From the NCBI GenBank assembly GCA_033557835.1, contig JAWQRO010000507.1, positions 1-37,547 of the forward strand: a stretch of DNA of 37,547 nucleotides. Direction: 5' to 3'. The notes beneath the pieces were generated by a model, which worked only from the letters and a program-made list of their open reading frames with translations, did no database searches and was not told the DNA's origin. The position numbers were made by a program, and so were the translations under genes. Origin of the DNA: Helochares maculicollis (lineage: Eukaryota > Arthropoda > Insecta > Coleoptera > Hydrophilidae). Each line of letters starts with the position of its first letter. Positions within the stretch are counted from its first letter, which is position 1. Positions 9,166 through 19,964 of this stretch are shown here, one piece after another.

Positions 9166-11056
9166 GTTTTAATATTTACGTATACATAAGCTTATGACTC
9201 AATTTAAAGGAGCATCTGCATAACAATGTTTTCGCCTCATTAATTAGCGACTTACAAATAGCGCGGAATTTTATAATCTATCAATTACCACTTTTTAACC
9301 TCATTTTTAGTGTATTTGCATATACATATACATAGGCTTATGACTCAATTTAAAGGAGCATCTGCATATCAATATTCTCCCATCATTATTTAGCGACTTA
9401 CAAATAGCTCGGAATTTTATAATCAATCAATTACCACTTTTTAACCTAATTTTTAGTGTATTTACATATACATATACAAAAGCTTATGAATCAATTTAAC
9501 GGAGCATCTGCATACCAATAATCTCGCTTCATTAATTAACGACTTACAAATAACGCGGAATTTTATATTCAATCAATTACCACTTTTTAACCTCATTTTT
9601 AGTGTATTTACATATACATATACATAAGCTTATGACTCAATTTAAAGGAGCATCTGCATACCAATATTCTCGCTTAATTAATTAGCGACTTACAAATAGC
9701 GCAGAATTTTATAATAAATCAATTATCACTTTTTAACCGCATTTTAAGTGTATCTACATAAACATATACATAAGCTTATGATTTAATTTAAAGGAGCATC
9801 TGCATGCCAATATTCTCGCTTTATTAATTAGCGATTCACAAATAGTGCGGAATTTTAAATTCAATCAATTACCACATTTTAACCTCATTTTTAGTGTATT
9901 TACATATACATGCACATAAGCTTTTGACTCAATTTAAAGGAGCATCTGCATACCAATATTCTCGCTTCATTATTTAGCGACTTACAAATAGCGCGGAATT
10001 TTATAATCAATCAATTACTACTTTTTAACCTCATTTTTAGTGTATTTACATAAACATATACATAAGCTTTTGACTCAATTTAAAGGAGCATCTGCATACC
10101 AATACTTTCGCTTCATTAATTAGCGACTTACAAATAGCGCAGAACGTTATAATCAATCACTTATCACTTTTTAACCTCACTTTTAGTGTATTTACATACA
10201 CATATACATAAGCTTATGACTCAATTTAAAGGAGCATCTGCAAACCAATACTCTCGCTTCAATAATTAGCGACTTACCTATAGCGCGGAATTTTATAATC
10301 AATCAATTACCACTTTTTAACCTCATTTTTACTGTATTTGCATAAACATATACATAAGCTTATGACTCAATTTAAAAGAGCATCTGCATACCAATATTCT
10401 CGCTTCATTAATTAGCGACTCACAAATAGCGCGGAATTTTATAATTAATCAATTACCACTTTTTAACCTCATTTTTAGTGTGTTTACATATACATATACA
10501 TAAGCTTATGACGTAATTTAAAGGAGCATCTGCATATCAATATTCTCGCTTCATTAAGCAGCGACTTACAAATAGCGCCGAAATTTATCATCAATCAGTT
10601 ACCATTTTTAACCTCCTCTTTAGTGTATTTACATATACATATACATAAGCTTATGACTCAATTTAAAGAAGTATCTACATACGAGTATTCTCGCCTCATT
10701 AATTAGCGACTTACAGACAGCGCGGAATTTTATAGTTAATTAATTGACACTTTTTAACCTCATTTTTAGTGTATATACATATACATAAGCTTATGACTCA
10801 ATTTAAAGGAGTATCTGCATACCAATATTCTCGTTTCATTAATTAGCGACTTACAAGTAGCGCGGATTATAAGCAATCAATTACTTTTTAACCTCATTTT
10901 TAGTGTATTTACATATACATAAGCTCATGATTCAATTTAGAGAAGCATCTGCATACCAATATCCTCGCTTCATTAATTAGCGACTTACAAATAGCGCGGA
11001 ATTTTATAATCAATCAATTACCACTTTTTAACCTCATGTTTAGTGTTATACATATG
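9166..11056. repeat. 146-bp satellite array, 13 copies
   Basis: The marker after AAGCTTA (TGACTC or variant) falls at 9195, 9341, 9487, 9633, 9779, 9925, 10071, 10217, 10363, 10509, 10654, 10794 and 10928. That is nine exact 146-bp steps, followed by 145, 140 and 134 bp. Shared blocks include TTTAAAGGAGCATCTGCATA, TTAGCGACTTACAAATAGCG, GGAATTTTATAATCAATCAA and TTTTTAACCTCATTTTTAGTG. Most units carry an AAGCTT site and the heptamer TGACTCA. Divergence is modest in the middle and higher at the right edge, as is usual when unequal exchange homogenises the interior. No coding frame is present. Confidence 0.97.
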
Positions 11057-12552
11057 AGTCGTTACAAAAACTTAAGCCAGAATAATAGCTTGACAAGAGC
11101 CATCAGAAGTCACAAACTCAATGATATTTTGAATGAGCCTCTGCAGTTCCTTAAGGAGCGTAAGGTCATGTCTAGAGAGGCTAAAATAGGTTTCATTCCT
11201 AATCAGAGTTAGTAGAAATAAATACTAGAACACATGACACCTCCACCCTTTCCACTGAGCTCCAGCAATACTTCGCAACAAAATTGAACCAATAAGTTCA
11301 AGTCGTTCATAATAAATGAATTTCTTCTGACGACGATTAAACAAGAGAAAAACCAGTCAAAAGTTCTTGCAAAACGTCCCACAAGGCAGCAGAAGCCCCA
11401 CGTGAAATGCAAACCCCCATCGAAACTCACGAACCGCATACACTATTTACCGGTACGAAACGATAGTTTGACTTTTATTTGAAATTTATATTATTAAAAT
11501 TTCAGCGTTCCTTGGTCCATTTTTATTGCCGATGCACTTATAAAACTTTTACACCCCTCGTAGCACCCCGAATACCCGTTCCATGGCACGACGTGTCGCG
11601 AAACCGCTCCACCACCGCAAGCATTCACTAGAAATATGCAATTAAAAACAAATTCATCTCGTCAATAAACCCAATTTAACACCTACAAAATTGAAATTGG
11701 AATTTCATAGTCAAAATTCAAACAAACACCCGAATATGCATTGCAATCCTGAATTCATCAGCGGGATCATGACACCCCCTCTAGTGGAATAAAAACAAAA
11801 ATTGCATACATTGCAAAAATAGAACCAGTGGACCATTAAATAGCCGCCCTGACTGTCTAAAATTCGCTGGCTCTCTTAGACTAAAATGCATAAAGAGAAG
11901 TCTAGAGTATCTCCCCTCAACGTTCCTGAATTTATGTACAAGGTGTCAAAGAGCTTCCCATCTTCAATACCTATACCCACGCCAATAACATAAAAATATG
12001 GGACGAAGCGCGAATTTTAATACACTTTTCGATTGTTTGTGACTTTGAAGGCACAATTCTTTCGCGAAGGCGGGTTCAAAACCTCTAAGAGGGGGTGAGG
12101 CGTGAGCCACGCATGATAGATAAAGTACCGTGACTGCGTCTACGGTGTAGCCCTGTCCAGCTTCGCTCTTCAATAAGAGCACAGATATCTTATACCAAAA
12201 GAAGAACTGCATGAGCCTCGCTTCGCTCGGCAACGAAAACTGTCTGATTCTTCTCGCAGCCACAACCAACGCATTAGCGTAAACTATCTGCAATTGCAAT
12301 TTAAAACATGCAAGCACCTAAGAAATAAATATACAGTTCTACACAAAACTTTCAGCTTGTTGGAAAGTCATATTGGACAATCAGAACAGTGAACTTTTTC
12401 TTAGCGACTAAAGAATTTAGCGAAGTGAAAGAAATGTACTTATGTACTGTGTAATTACATTTTATCTGTTATATCTAAAAGCGGCAGAGCTTACGCGAAA
12501 ATCATAGATAAAATATACGAAGAAAAAGTTGAGCTCAGAGAAGACATCGTTA
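11057..12552. other. No gene recognised
   Basis: Apparently unique AT-rich sequence. Around 11915-11950 a short stretch (TCTCCCCTCAACGTTCC ... TTATGTACA) resembles the left end and left flank of DR917. A 117-codon minus-strand open frame (12317 to 11964) matches nothing I know. Nothing else was identified. Confidence 0.4.
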
Positions 12553-12606
12553 TCTGAAAAGTTCACGGAGCGGGCATAAAAAGAGGGCAAAACTAAAAAA
12601 ATACCT

Positions 12607-13957
12607 TTAGTCTTCAGTGTATTCTCCCATAACGTCAATACATTTTCTCCAACGATTTTCTAATTCAGTTATACCATATCTAATATGGTTATCTGGAAGC
12701 TCGTCAAAATATCGGTTCACAGTCGCTACAACTTCTTCATTTGAGGAAAAAGTTTTTTAAATTTGGAAATAAATGGAAGTCCGAAGGGGCTAGATCGGGG
12801 GAGTAAGGCATATGTTCGACTAATTCATACCGTAAATCGTTCAATTTGGCCATTGTTTGAACAGATTTGTTTGCTGGCGCGTTATCTTGACGGAGAAGGA
12901 TTTTTTTCTTCAAGGCAGGACTCCTTTCTTTAATTTTTGTATTTAACTTATCCACCAGAGTTGAATAATACTCTCTTGCTATGGTTTTTACCGGTGTGAA
13001 GAAAATCTATCAACAAAATGCCCTTTGCATCCCAGAAAACAGATGCCATAACCTTTTTGGATGATTTGGACCATTTTGGTTGTTTTGGGGCTGAACAACC
13101 AGGCTCAGTCCACTCTGCGGTTTGTTGTCGCAGCTTGGGATCATAGTGGTACACCCAGGTTTCATCCATAGTGACGAAACGACGTAAAAAATCTTTTTAT
13201 TTTGTTGAAAAAGCTTCAAATGTTCCTTAGAAAGATTCACTCGAAGTTGTTTTTGATCACAATTTAAAAAATTCGGCACCCATCGTGCACAAAGCTTTCT
13301 GAAGCCTAGCACATCTTTCAAAATATGAAATACTCATTTAAGATATTCATGGCTTCATAAATCTCACTCAAGGTTAACTTTCTGTTATTCATAATCATAT
13401 CATGAATGGTGCTAATCATTTCTTCAGTGGTCACACTTTTTGGACGTCCTGAACAAGGATCATCTTCTAGGCTTGTGCGACCAGGTTTAAATTATAATGC
13501 CCACTTACAGACCATTGTTTTAGATGGAGCAGCATCCCCTAACACATTCACCATTTCACTATAAATTTCCGTCGTCTTCAAACCCTTTTTCACTAAAAAT
13601 GTTATTACCGCACGATGTTCAATTTTTTTTGAGGCCCAGCACATCTTTCAAAATATGAAGTACTCGCTCAGTTGAGATATTCCTGGCCTCAGAAATCTCA
13701 TTCAAAGCTAACTTTCTGTCATTCATAACCATATCATGAATGGTGTCAATCATTTCTTCAGTGGTCACACTTTTTGGACGTCCTGAACGAGGATCATCTT
13801 CTAGGCTTGTGCGACCAGGTTTAAATTATAATGCCCACTTACAGACCATTGTTTTAGATGAAGCAGCATCCCCTAACACATTCACCATTTCGCTATAAAT
13901 ATCCATCGCCTTCAAACCCTTTTTCACTAAAAACGAACGATGTTCAATTTTTTCCAT
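12607..13957 (-). pseudogene. mariner transposase pseudogene (mar-B, irritans-like)
   Basis: Read on the minus strand from the ATG at 13957, it begins MEKIEHRSFLVKKGLK, an N-terminal HTH domain, and later has DDPRSGRPKSVTTEEM. That region then repeats, starting KIEHRAVITFLVKKGLKTTE. After the second copy come KDVLGFRKLCARWVPNFLN, MDETWVYHYDPKLRQQTAEW, KVMASVFWDAKGILLIDFL, LLRQDNAPANKS and YSPDLAPSDFHLF. All three catalytic Asp are present, and 34 residues separate the second from the third, the DD34D signature. The C-terminus reads NEEVVATVNRYFDELPD and RWRKCIDVMGEYTED, with the stop at 12607-12609. Breaks include a stop after MVCKWAL in both copies of the duplicated region and frameshifts near 12750, 12950 and 13100-13320. 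Although the catalytic residues survive, it cannot make a full protein. Confidence 0.92.
13301..13950. repeat. 330-bp tandem duplication inside mar-B
   Basis: Unit 1 (13301-13630) and unit 2 (13631-13950) are collinear copies of the transposase N-terminal region. Both contain TTTTTGGACGTCCTGAAC and the same in-frame stop inside ACCAGGTTTAAATTATAATG. They differ at scattered sites and by a small indel near 13605/13930. The shared stop means the copy was already dead, or died at that site, before the duplication. Confidence 0.92.
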
Positions 13958-14126
13958 GATTAAATTATGTTGACACGTCTAAAATCAAAGCGTCATAAAA
14001 ACACACTGACAAGTCATAACGAGTTGAAATTTGCAGATGCGTTCATTAGAAGCATGTGACCTTGAATCTAGTCAAAATTGTAGCTCTATCAACGAATTAA
14101 AGTCTTCGCTCCGCGAACTTTTCAGC

Positions 14127-16049
14127 TAACCTAGTAAATAGCCGCTCGCCAGCCGCCTACTACGACGTAACACGACGCTTACGGACCCATAGAAAAAATT
14201 TACACGTTTCAGAAATTCCAAAAGGGAGAAGCCTAATTATTTATTAATAAACTGGATTCAAGTTCAAAGCCTTCCAGAGGATTTACAATTATAGATATTC
14301 CTTAAATATTTTAATAAACGGCGACTGAAGCGGGAATCCAAGGTACAAAAGCTGGGATTATTTGAGTGTTTATGAATTTATAATGTGGAAACAGACACGG
14401 AAAAGTTAAAATTCAGACGAAAAACTCCTCAAATACACACTTTATGTAAATTAGGATTTTATTACATCTCATAAAATTTGCAGAGATCCGTTTTACATCA
14501 TTTGTCTAAGATTGATGTATTTGGAAAGCGATCCTTTTATTTGTGTAACAAACAAACCAATAAAGGTTTTATTTTAAAAGAATCCCGGAGCGTATTTATT
14601 TCGAGTTTAGCTTTCTCAAATTTTTTCGTTTACATAAGTAGGCGGTTTTGTTTTTAAAAGCCGGCAAATAAAGGTTAGTTTCCATTCTCTGACGTGATAA
14701 TGCGCATCCCGCCCGACGGGAACCCGATGACACAAAGGATTCCCCCATCAAGGAAAATCAAGATGTATAGAAGGAACAAGATAAATACAGTTATGTAATA
14801 GCCATTTTGTATCACATAGGAGAACAAAGCCACTATTTAGTTACAGGATTCCTTTCCGAGACGCAACGCGACGCACAGAAATACCTTCGCACCCTTCCCT
14901 GCACTTTGCTATTCGCTCGGCTGGTTTGTAAACTAAAATCAAGTCAACCATTATAAGAGCATCGCATCGAAGTTGGCGCTGAGACCGAGTTGCCATTGAG
15001 ATCGGCTTCGGGATCTCTAAGCATATGCGACGCGCCGCATCGCACCGCACCTCTTCTCCTCTCCCTTTCCCCTTCCGGCGAAGGAAGGCCTGTTAGTTCG
15101 GTCACTCGGTTACCATTCGCATTGCGATATTCTTTTCGAACGCTTCGGTGGCTAGGTGATTTTTGTTGTTTTTAAGATGTTTTCCTTGTTTCTTTTAAAT
15201 GTGGCTCGGGATTATTCCGGGGCTCCTTTGTTTTTATTCGCCTCATAGATGGGAAGTCCGCAATGGGCAGGGGATTTACCTTCGCGTTTTCGGTCAGCTT
15301 TTGATTGTTCATTTGAACCTAATCGATTGTCCACTTGAAGCGAATCGATTGTTCATTTTAGGTTAGTTGATTGTTCATTTTTAAGCTGATTGATTGTACG
15401 TCTTAAGTTAATTGATTAATCCTTGCTCTTTCATGTACTGCATAATTTTGTAACGCGCCCTGCCATCGCGCCTAGGAACGAAATGCAGTCTTGTGCTTCA
15501 AAGCACTTGGCTATTATAAACCCTGCTAGTATCGACAAGAAAATAAGGACATTCGTTTTTCCCCTTACTGATGGTAACGAGCTAAGATGGGCGGATGTTA
15601 TGTATTGCAGTCACAGCCAGTTTACAGCTACTAACCCCCGCCAACGCTCCTGTCCTATGAATCCATTGCAAGGGTCGCGAGAACTTCCAACCGCTATCAA
15701 CGGTTGCACTAGGCAAAGGTCAGAAATGCCTTCCTTTTTAATCTGAGCTAGGAAAACAGCAGGGTGAGGCTCAGTTCGGCTCTCTCACCGAGGAGGTCAG
15801 CAGAACATTAGTTGAACTGATATCAAACATAAGTAAAGCAAGTGTAAATATTGAATATAGTTAAGTAGTACTAACAACAAATAAACTAGAAATAAATTAA
15901 TGGAGTTTTTTGTGGAAGATTAAGGAAGAGCTTCTGAATGAAAATTTAAGTCTTTTTAGATTTTAAACTAAAATTAAAATAAATGCAATTTGTCATTGAA
16001 AAAGACGTATTGTTGCAATTTTGCAATGACTAATTTTCACTTTACAAAT
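14127..16049. other. No gene recognised; one minisatellite
   Basis: Mostly unique sequence. About 14840-15140 is relatively GC- and CpG-rich with pyrimidine runs, but no exon can be supported. A 107-codon plus-strand frame (15423-15746) matches no family I recognise. The 22-bp minisatellite at 15303-15420 is listed separately. Confidence 0.4.
15303..15420. repeat. 22-bp minisatellite, about 5.3 copies
   Basis: The motif GATTG(T) starts at 15303, 15325, 15347, 15369, 15392 and 15414, a 22-22-22-23-22 spacing. Units read GATTGTTCATTT or close variants followed by a variable 10-base tail. Several unit borders form ATCGATT or TGATTGAT. Confidence 0.85.
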
Positions 16050-16570
16050 ATGAATTAGTTTGCGATGCACAATATCAAATCACCTTTCTTGCGGCGGAAG
16101 ACGGTAACATAAACTGAAATTTTCACAAAGTCACGCGCTATCTTCTGCAACGCGCCTCAATAAAATTTTATTTTCATGATTGTTTATGTTCTTTTTCTGT
16201 TTCTATTTCATAAGGAATGTTTTGCGTTCATGAAAAAATTTACCTACGTGATTTTGACGGATCCAACGACTTGCTTCCATTGTGATGCCGGTATTTCATA
16301 AAGGTGGCGTTAGTTTGCGATGTATGATGTAATTGTCTTTCTTGAGGTGGAAGATCGTAATACAAAGCGATCTTTTTTCGAGGTCCCGTTCTGTTTTAAA
16401 TGATTCGAAAAAACGCGGAGCTATAAAATTTGACTTCAATGGTTGTTTAAGTTCTTTTTCTGTTTCTCTTTGATAAGGACGGTTTTGCGAAAAAAATTAA
16501 TCTTGAGGTTTTGAAGGATCTAACGACGTGTTTGATTGTGAGGCCGTTATTTTTATAGCAATAAAGGTGC
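16050..16570. repeat. Diverged ~255-bp tandem duplication
   Basis: Unit 1, from about 16055, and unit 2, from about 16310, share in the same order TTAGTTTGCGATG, the TTTCTTG(C/A)GG(C/T)GGAAGA block, TTCTTTTTCTGTTTCT, and the CGGATCCAACGAC / AGGATCTAACGAC block. The offset at TTTGCGATG is 255 bp. Identity is clearly lower than in the satellites. Confidence 0.75.
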
Positions 16571-17631
16571 CGTTGTGTCTGCATAATATTCTTTAACCCA
16601 GCATGGTCTAGCGGCATCATTTCAATTATGCCAGGAGTCCCAAGTTAGCCAAATTTTCAACATTTTTATTTGTATTTAGAAAATACCAGGTCATGGTAAC
16701 ATTGGCGTTCTTAAAATGTGGGTTAAGTATTGGAAATTAATTCTGCAACACCCTGTATAGTGGCTGCAATTTCACGATCTCACGGAATTATTGAAAGCTT
16801 GAGATTGCTGAACTCTTGAGACAGGTTATGGTACTAAAAATCACTTCAAAGCGTTTGGACGAGTAGTTCAAAGGACCAGAATGTATGTAAAACATTTATT
16901 TTATTACTACGGATATGGAATACTAAAGTCACGAACAAATATCATAACAGTTACAGATAACGACTAGATTACGCGGCAAATTTTCAAAACTGTGTCAGCA
17001 AATAAATACTTCCAGTGGTCCTACATGCCTCAAACGTTGATACAGATATGCGATTGTGCGATTTAACTATTGCGATGTTTTGTAATACTCTTGTCTTGAC
17101 AGTCTGGATAGTTCAGTGCGTCCAGAACGCTTGCTTGTGTTTTATCTATGGGACGACGCGGAGGGGTCCCATTTGTTATGCGGGGCTAGCTGGTTGTGCA
17201 TGACGGATCGTCGTGGCTATCATTCGGCTTGCTTTTATCACTGCTTTCCTAGGCATCGTCCCGAATTTTTCAAAAGATCCTTCCTGTCAAATATCTTGCA
17301 TATACAATAAAATACTAGCACCTCTTTTGCAACTACTTTCCTGTTCTTTTAATGTAGGGGTGAATAGATTAATGCTTGGAGAAAATGTTTTCATTTAAAT
17401 TATATAATTATTGTGACTGTGCTTGCTCGGTGCGATTGGGGGCTCGAGTGGTCTAATAATGTAATAAATTACTAAAATATATGTTCTGGCTACTTCGTTT
17501 TATTTGTGGAGTTACAAGTTGAGGGGCTCAGAACTTAGCTGACATACCTGAAAAGCTCTCTTTGTCCACTACCATTAGTATTCATATATTAAATTTTAAG
17601 TTTTTCTCTTATAACTGATATATTTTTTTGC
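16571..17631. other. No gene recognised; DR917 scrap at 16990-17060
   Basis: The stretch at about 16990-17060 (ATACTTCCAGTGGTCCTACA, then TGCCTCAAACGTTGATACAG) matches the interior of DR917. The rest is unassigned. Overlapping open frames of about 60 codons at 17015-17398 are not recognised and start in or beside the repeat scrap. Confidence 0.45.
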
Positions 17632-18662
17632 ATTCCCGTATTACTATACGAAGTATAATAAAGGGAAGGTATTGGGATCATGGAAAAATTCGACCTCGGG
17701 ATTTTGCTGGATTTCCATGTTTTGAGTGACGCTAAATTCATTTTGAGCACTTTTGGTATGTTTTCTATGTATGAGGGTGTGTAAACACAATAGTGGTTAA
17801 ACTGCTTGAGCTGAAACGATGAAATTTGATATACGGCCATAATCGCAAGAACTTAGATCTATATCAACTTCTGAGGCATGTAGCACCACCAGAAGTACCT
17901 GTTTACCTACACAGTTTTGAAATTTTTTCAAGTAAACTAAGCGTTTAAATGGAGCTAGCGACTTGAAATTCGTCACACACTTAATGTACACTAAAAAAAT
18001 CGTATGTATGAAGTTTCAAGGAAAAAAACGGACTTTCTATCAACATTTTTTTACAAAAATTGCAATATTTTAACAATATTTTCGGCTCAGATGCTGAAGA
18101 ATTGCCGTAACGTAACACACTTAGGCATAATTTTAACACGAGTATCGCCAAAAATTAGCAAAAATGGTCAAAATTAAAAACATAACTATCATCATTTAAT
18201 ATCACAGTAACATATGTCAAATACAAGCGAAATTAATGGCTCGGTAGTCATGACACACGCTTTGTAACGCCAAGGTCCGGCGTTCGAATCTGGCCACGCC
18301 AGTTTTTTACTTTTTTTGCTACAATTTATTTTAAATAAAATTTTTAATTCTGATGGGTATAAAATAATTTATAATGTAAAATTCATTTACAACAAAGGAA
18401 AAATTAAGCGTTGTTGCAAAATTATATCACTAGCGTACAAATTATTAGATTTTAAAATTAAAGTTGGTTAAAAACATTTGACGTGCGCCGACTGAGATTT
18501 TGCATGTTTCTTCTTCTATTTCTTTTATATCTACAATTATGTATAGTTTCAGCTCGAAATTATGAAAATTCTGTTTTATTTTTGCATCGCATATAGGTGT
18601 CTGTAAAGTTGATATTATTAATTGTAGGCACTTTTATGCAGTACAAATATTTATACGGGAAT
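17632..18662 (-). repeat. DR917 dispersed repeat, copy 4 (minus strand)
   Basis: Bounded by ATTCCCGTA at 17632 and its complement TATACGGGAAT at 18652-18662, spanning 1031 bp. Read on the minus strand, the left end (GTATAAATATTTGTA) and the right third match copies 1 and 2: the CTACATGCCTCAGAAG block, the AAATTTCATCGTTTCAGCTC block and the hairpin GAA loop at 17645-17657. The middle is much more diverged. It contains the tRNA-like segment, which with its flanks could account for the extra ~114 bp. Confidence 0.7.
18230..18308 (+). ncRNA. tRNA-Thr(UGU)-like segment: SINE head or tRNA pseudogene
   Basis: An A-box-like TGGCTCGGTAG starts at 18237 and a B-box-like CGTTCGAATC at 18281. The 44-base spacing is that of a tRNA with position 8 at 18237. 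On this register the anticodon loop is TTTGTAA (18261-18267) with anticodon TGT, and the 3' end GGCCACGCCA falls at position 72. A run of six T follows at 18303-18308, a Pol III stop. The 5' acceptor strand (AAATTAA) does not pair with the 3' strand, and the anticodon and T stems pair poorly, so it is not a working tRNA. A tRNA-derived SINE head, or a decayed tRNA inside the DR917 copy, fits best. Confidence 0.5.
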
Positions 18663-19964
18663 GCTGAATGGAAACACTCTAGATTTTTTTTGTAAATGAA
18701 TCATAAATCATTGATGTGATTTGATCAATAAGCTGATTATTAAAAATAATAGCCGGACGTCGAATTTTATGGCTCCATCCTAAAAGGTTTGTTAGCTCCG
18801 TTTTACATACATACCCTCACACATAGACAGAGATAGTGAAATCATATCAAAACTTGGTCAAATACGGGCCCTCAGAACGTGAATATCCGTCAAAATCTCA
18901 ATGTCGATATATTTAATGATCGCAATACCTTCCTTTTATAATACTTCGTACAGTAATACACGAATGTAAAAATCGAGACTGTCATGAGCCGGTGGGTCAC
19001 AGAACAGAAATTATTAATAATGTAGTCTGCATATAATGCCAAGCACTTCATATTATGCGATATATAGTAATGAACGTGGCGCAGTAGCTACACAAAATAT
19101 GATAGAGCGCTAATAAATCTACAACTGATTCAAATACTGTAATCAGTGCTTATATTCATCGATAGGTCATTACGAGTTAATGCATAGAAACCTCGACAGG
19201 AAATTCCTACGCAGCATATGAAGACATACATCACAATAACGGTAAGTTTCGATTGAATCGTTATTTCTACCGTGGTGTCTTCGTAATTGGGTGTTCGGCA
19301 AAGCCCACGTAGGCGCTTATGTATTTTCCAAAATAAATATTTCATTTCCATACTTCCACCCTTCTATTGTCATCGATTCCTCGAGGTGCTGTTTTGTTGA
19401 AGTTGATGATGTCTATATCTTTCTCCAGCACGGGAAGAAGAGCGGGACAGGCAGAGGTTCAAAAGCTGAATCTTGAACATTCAATTCGATCCGCCGTATG
19501 AACTAAATTTCAGCTCGTTAAAACATTTTTAATCCCTCTCCAACGTTCACCCCTTCTACACTACTTGCAGAGCGCGGCGTCCCACCTGAGTGTTATTTGG
19601 TTCTCGCCAGGAAAATTATCCATCCCCAGGCCTCTTTATAGAGATAGGTCTATATCACATATCCGCGGTGATAATCCCATTTATGTTCCGCGCAGAATTA
19701 AAATAATTAAAAATGCGTGTATATACAATTTCAAAACTCTTGGCTGATCTGTGATTGTCTCTTGGAACAGTCTGGACCTTGTGACCATCAAACTATGCAG
19801 TGTCAGGCTTTAGCCTTGTTGACAATTGACTACTCTTGTGTCATTATCAAGTTCCGAAACTTGTTTATGGCATTTGGAGCAATATTTTTAAGCTAAATTT
19901 TTTGTCATAATCACTAACCAAAATATTAATACAAAATACAAATATAAACTACTCGTTTATAACA
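18663..19964. other. No gene recognised; DR917 right-end fragment at 18810-18975
   Basis: About 18810-18975 repeats the right third of DR917: CCTCAGAACGTGAATATCCG, then CAATACCTTCCTTTTATAAT, TACTTCGTA and TACACGAATGTAAAAA. About 19251-19296 matches 7525-7570. The rest is unassigned, including short open frames at 19130-19351 (minus) and 19565-19747 (plus). Confidence 0.45.

Larger units (their letters stand above)
12553..14126 (-). mobile_element. mar-B: mariner element with internal tandem duplication
   Basis: A 1574-bp element. Its ends carry the inverted repeat CTGAAAAGTTCACGGAGCG (12554-12572, one mismatch to the complement of 14107-14125). A TA flanks each side (12551-12552 and 14127-14128). 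The inside encodes a broken irritans-type mariner transposase on the minus strand. It is about 330 bp longer than expected because the N-terminal coding region is present twice: 13301-13630 and 13631-13950 align end to end at an offset of 330 bp. Removing one copy gives about 1.25 kb, the normal mariner length. Confidence 0.92.

Noticed and set aside
9166..11056. CRISPR-like array of repeats and spacers
   Set aside because: The whole 146-bp unit is repeated with no unique spacers, and the context is eukaryotic.
16604..16650. tRNA-like A box TGGTCTAGCGG
   Set aside because: No B box at the right distance and no T-run stop; no cloverleaf can be drawn.
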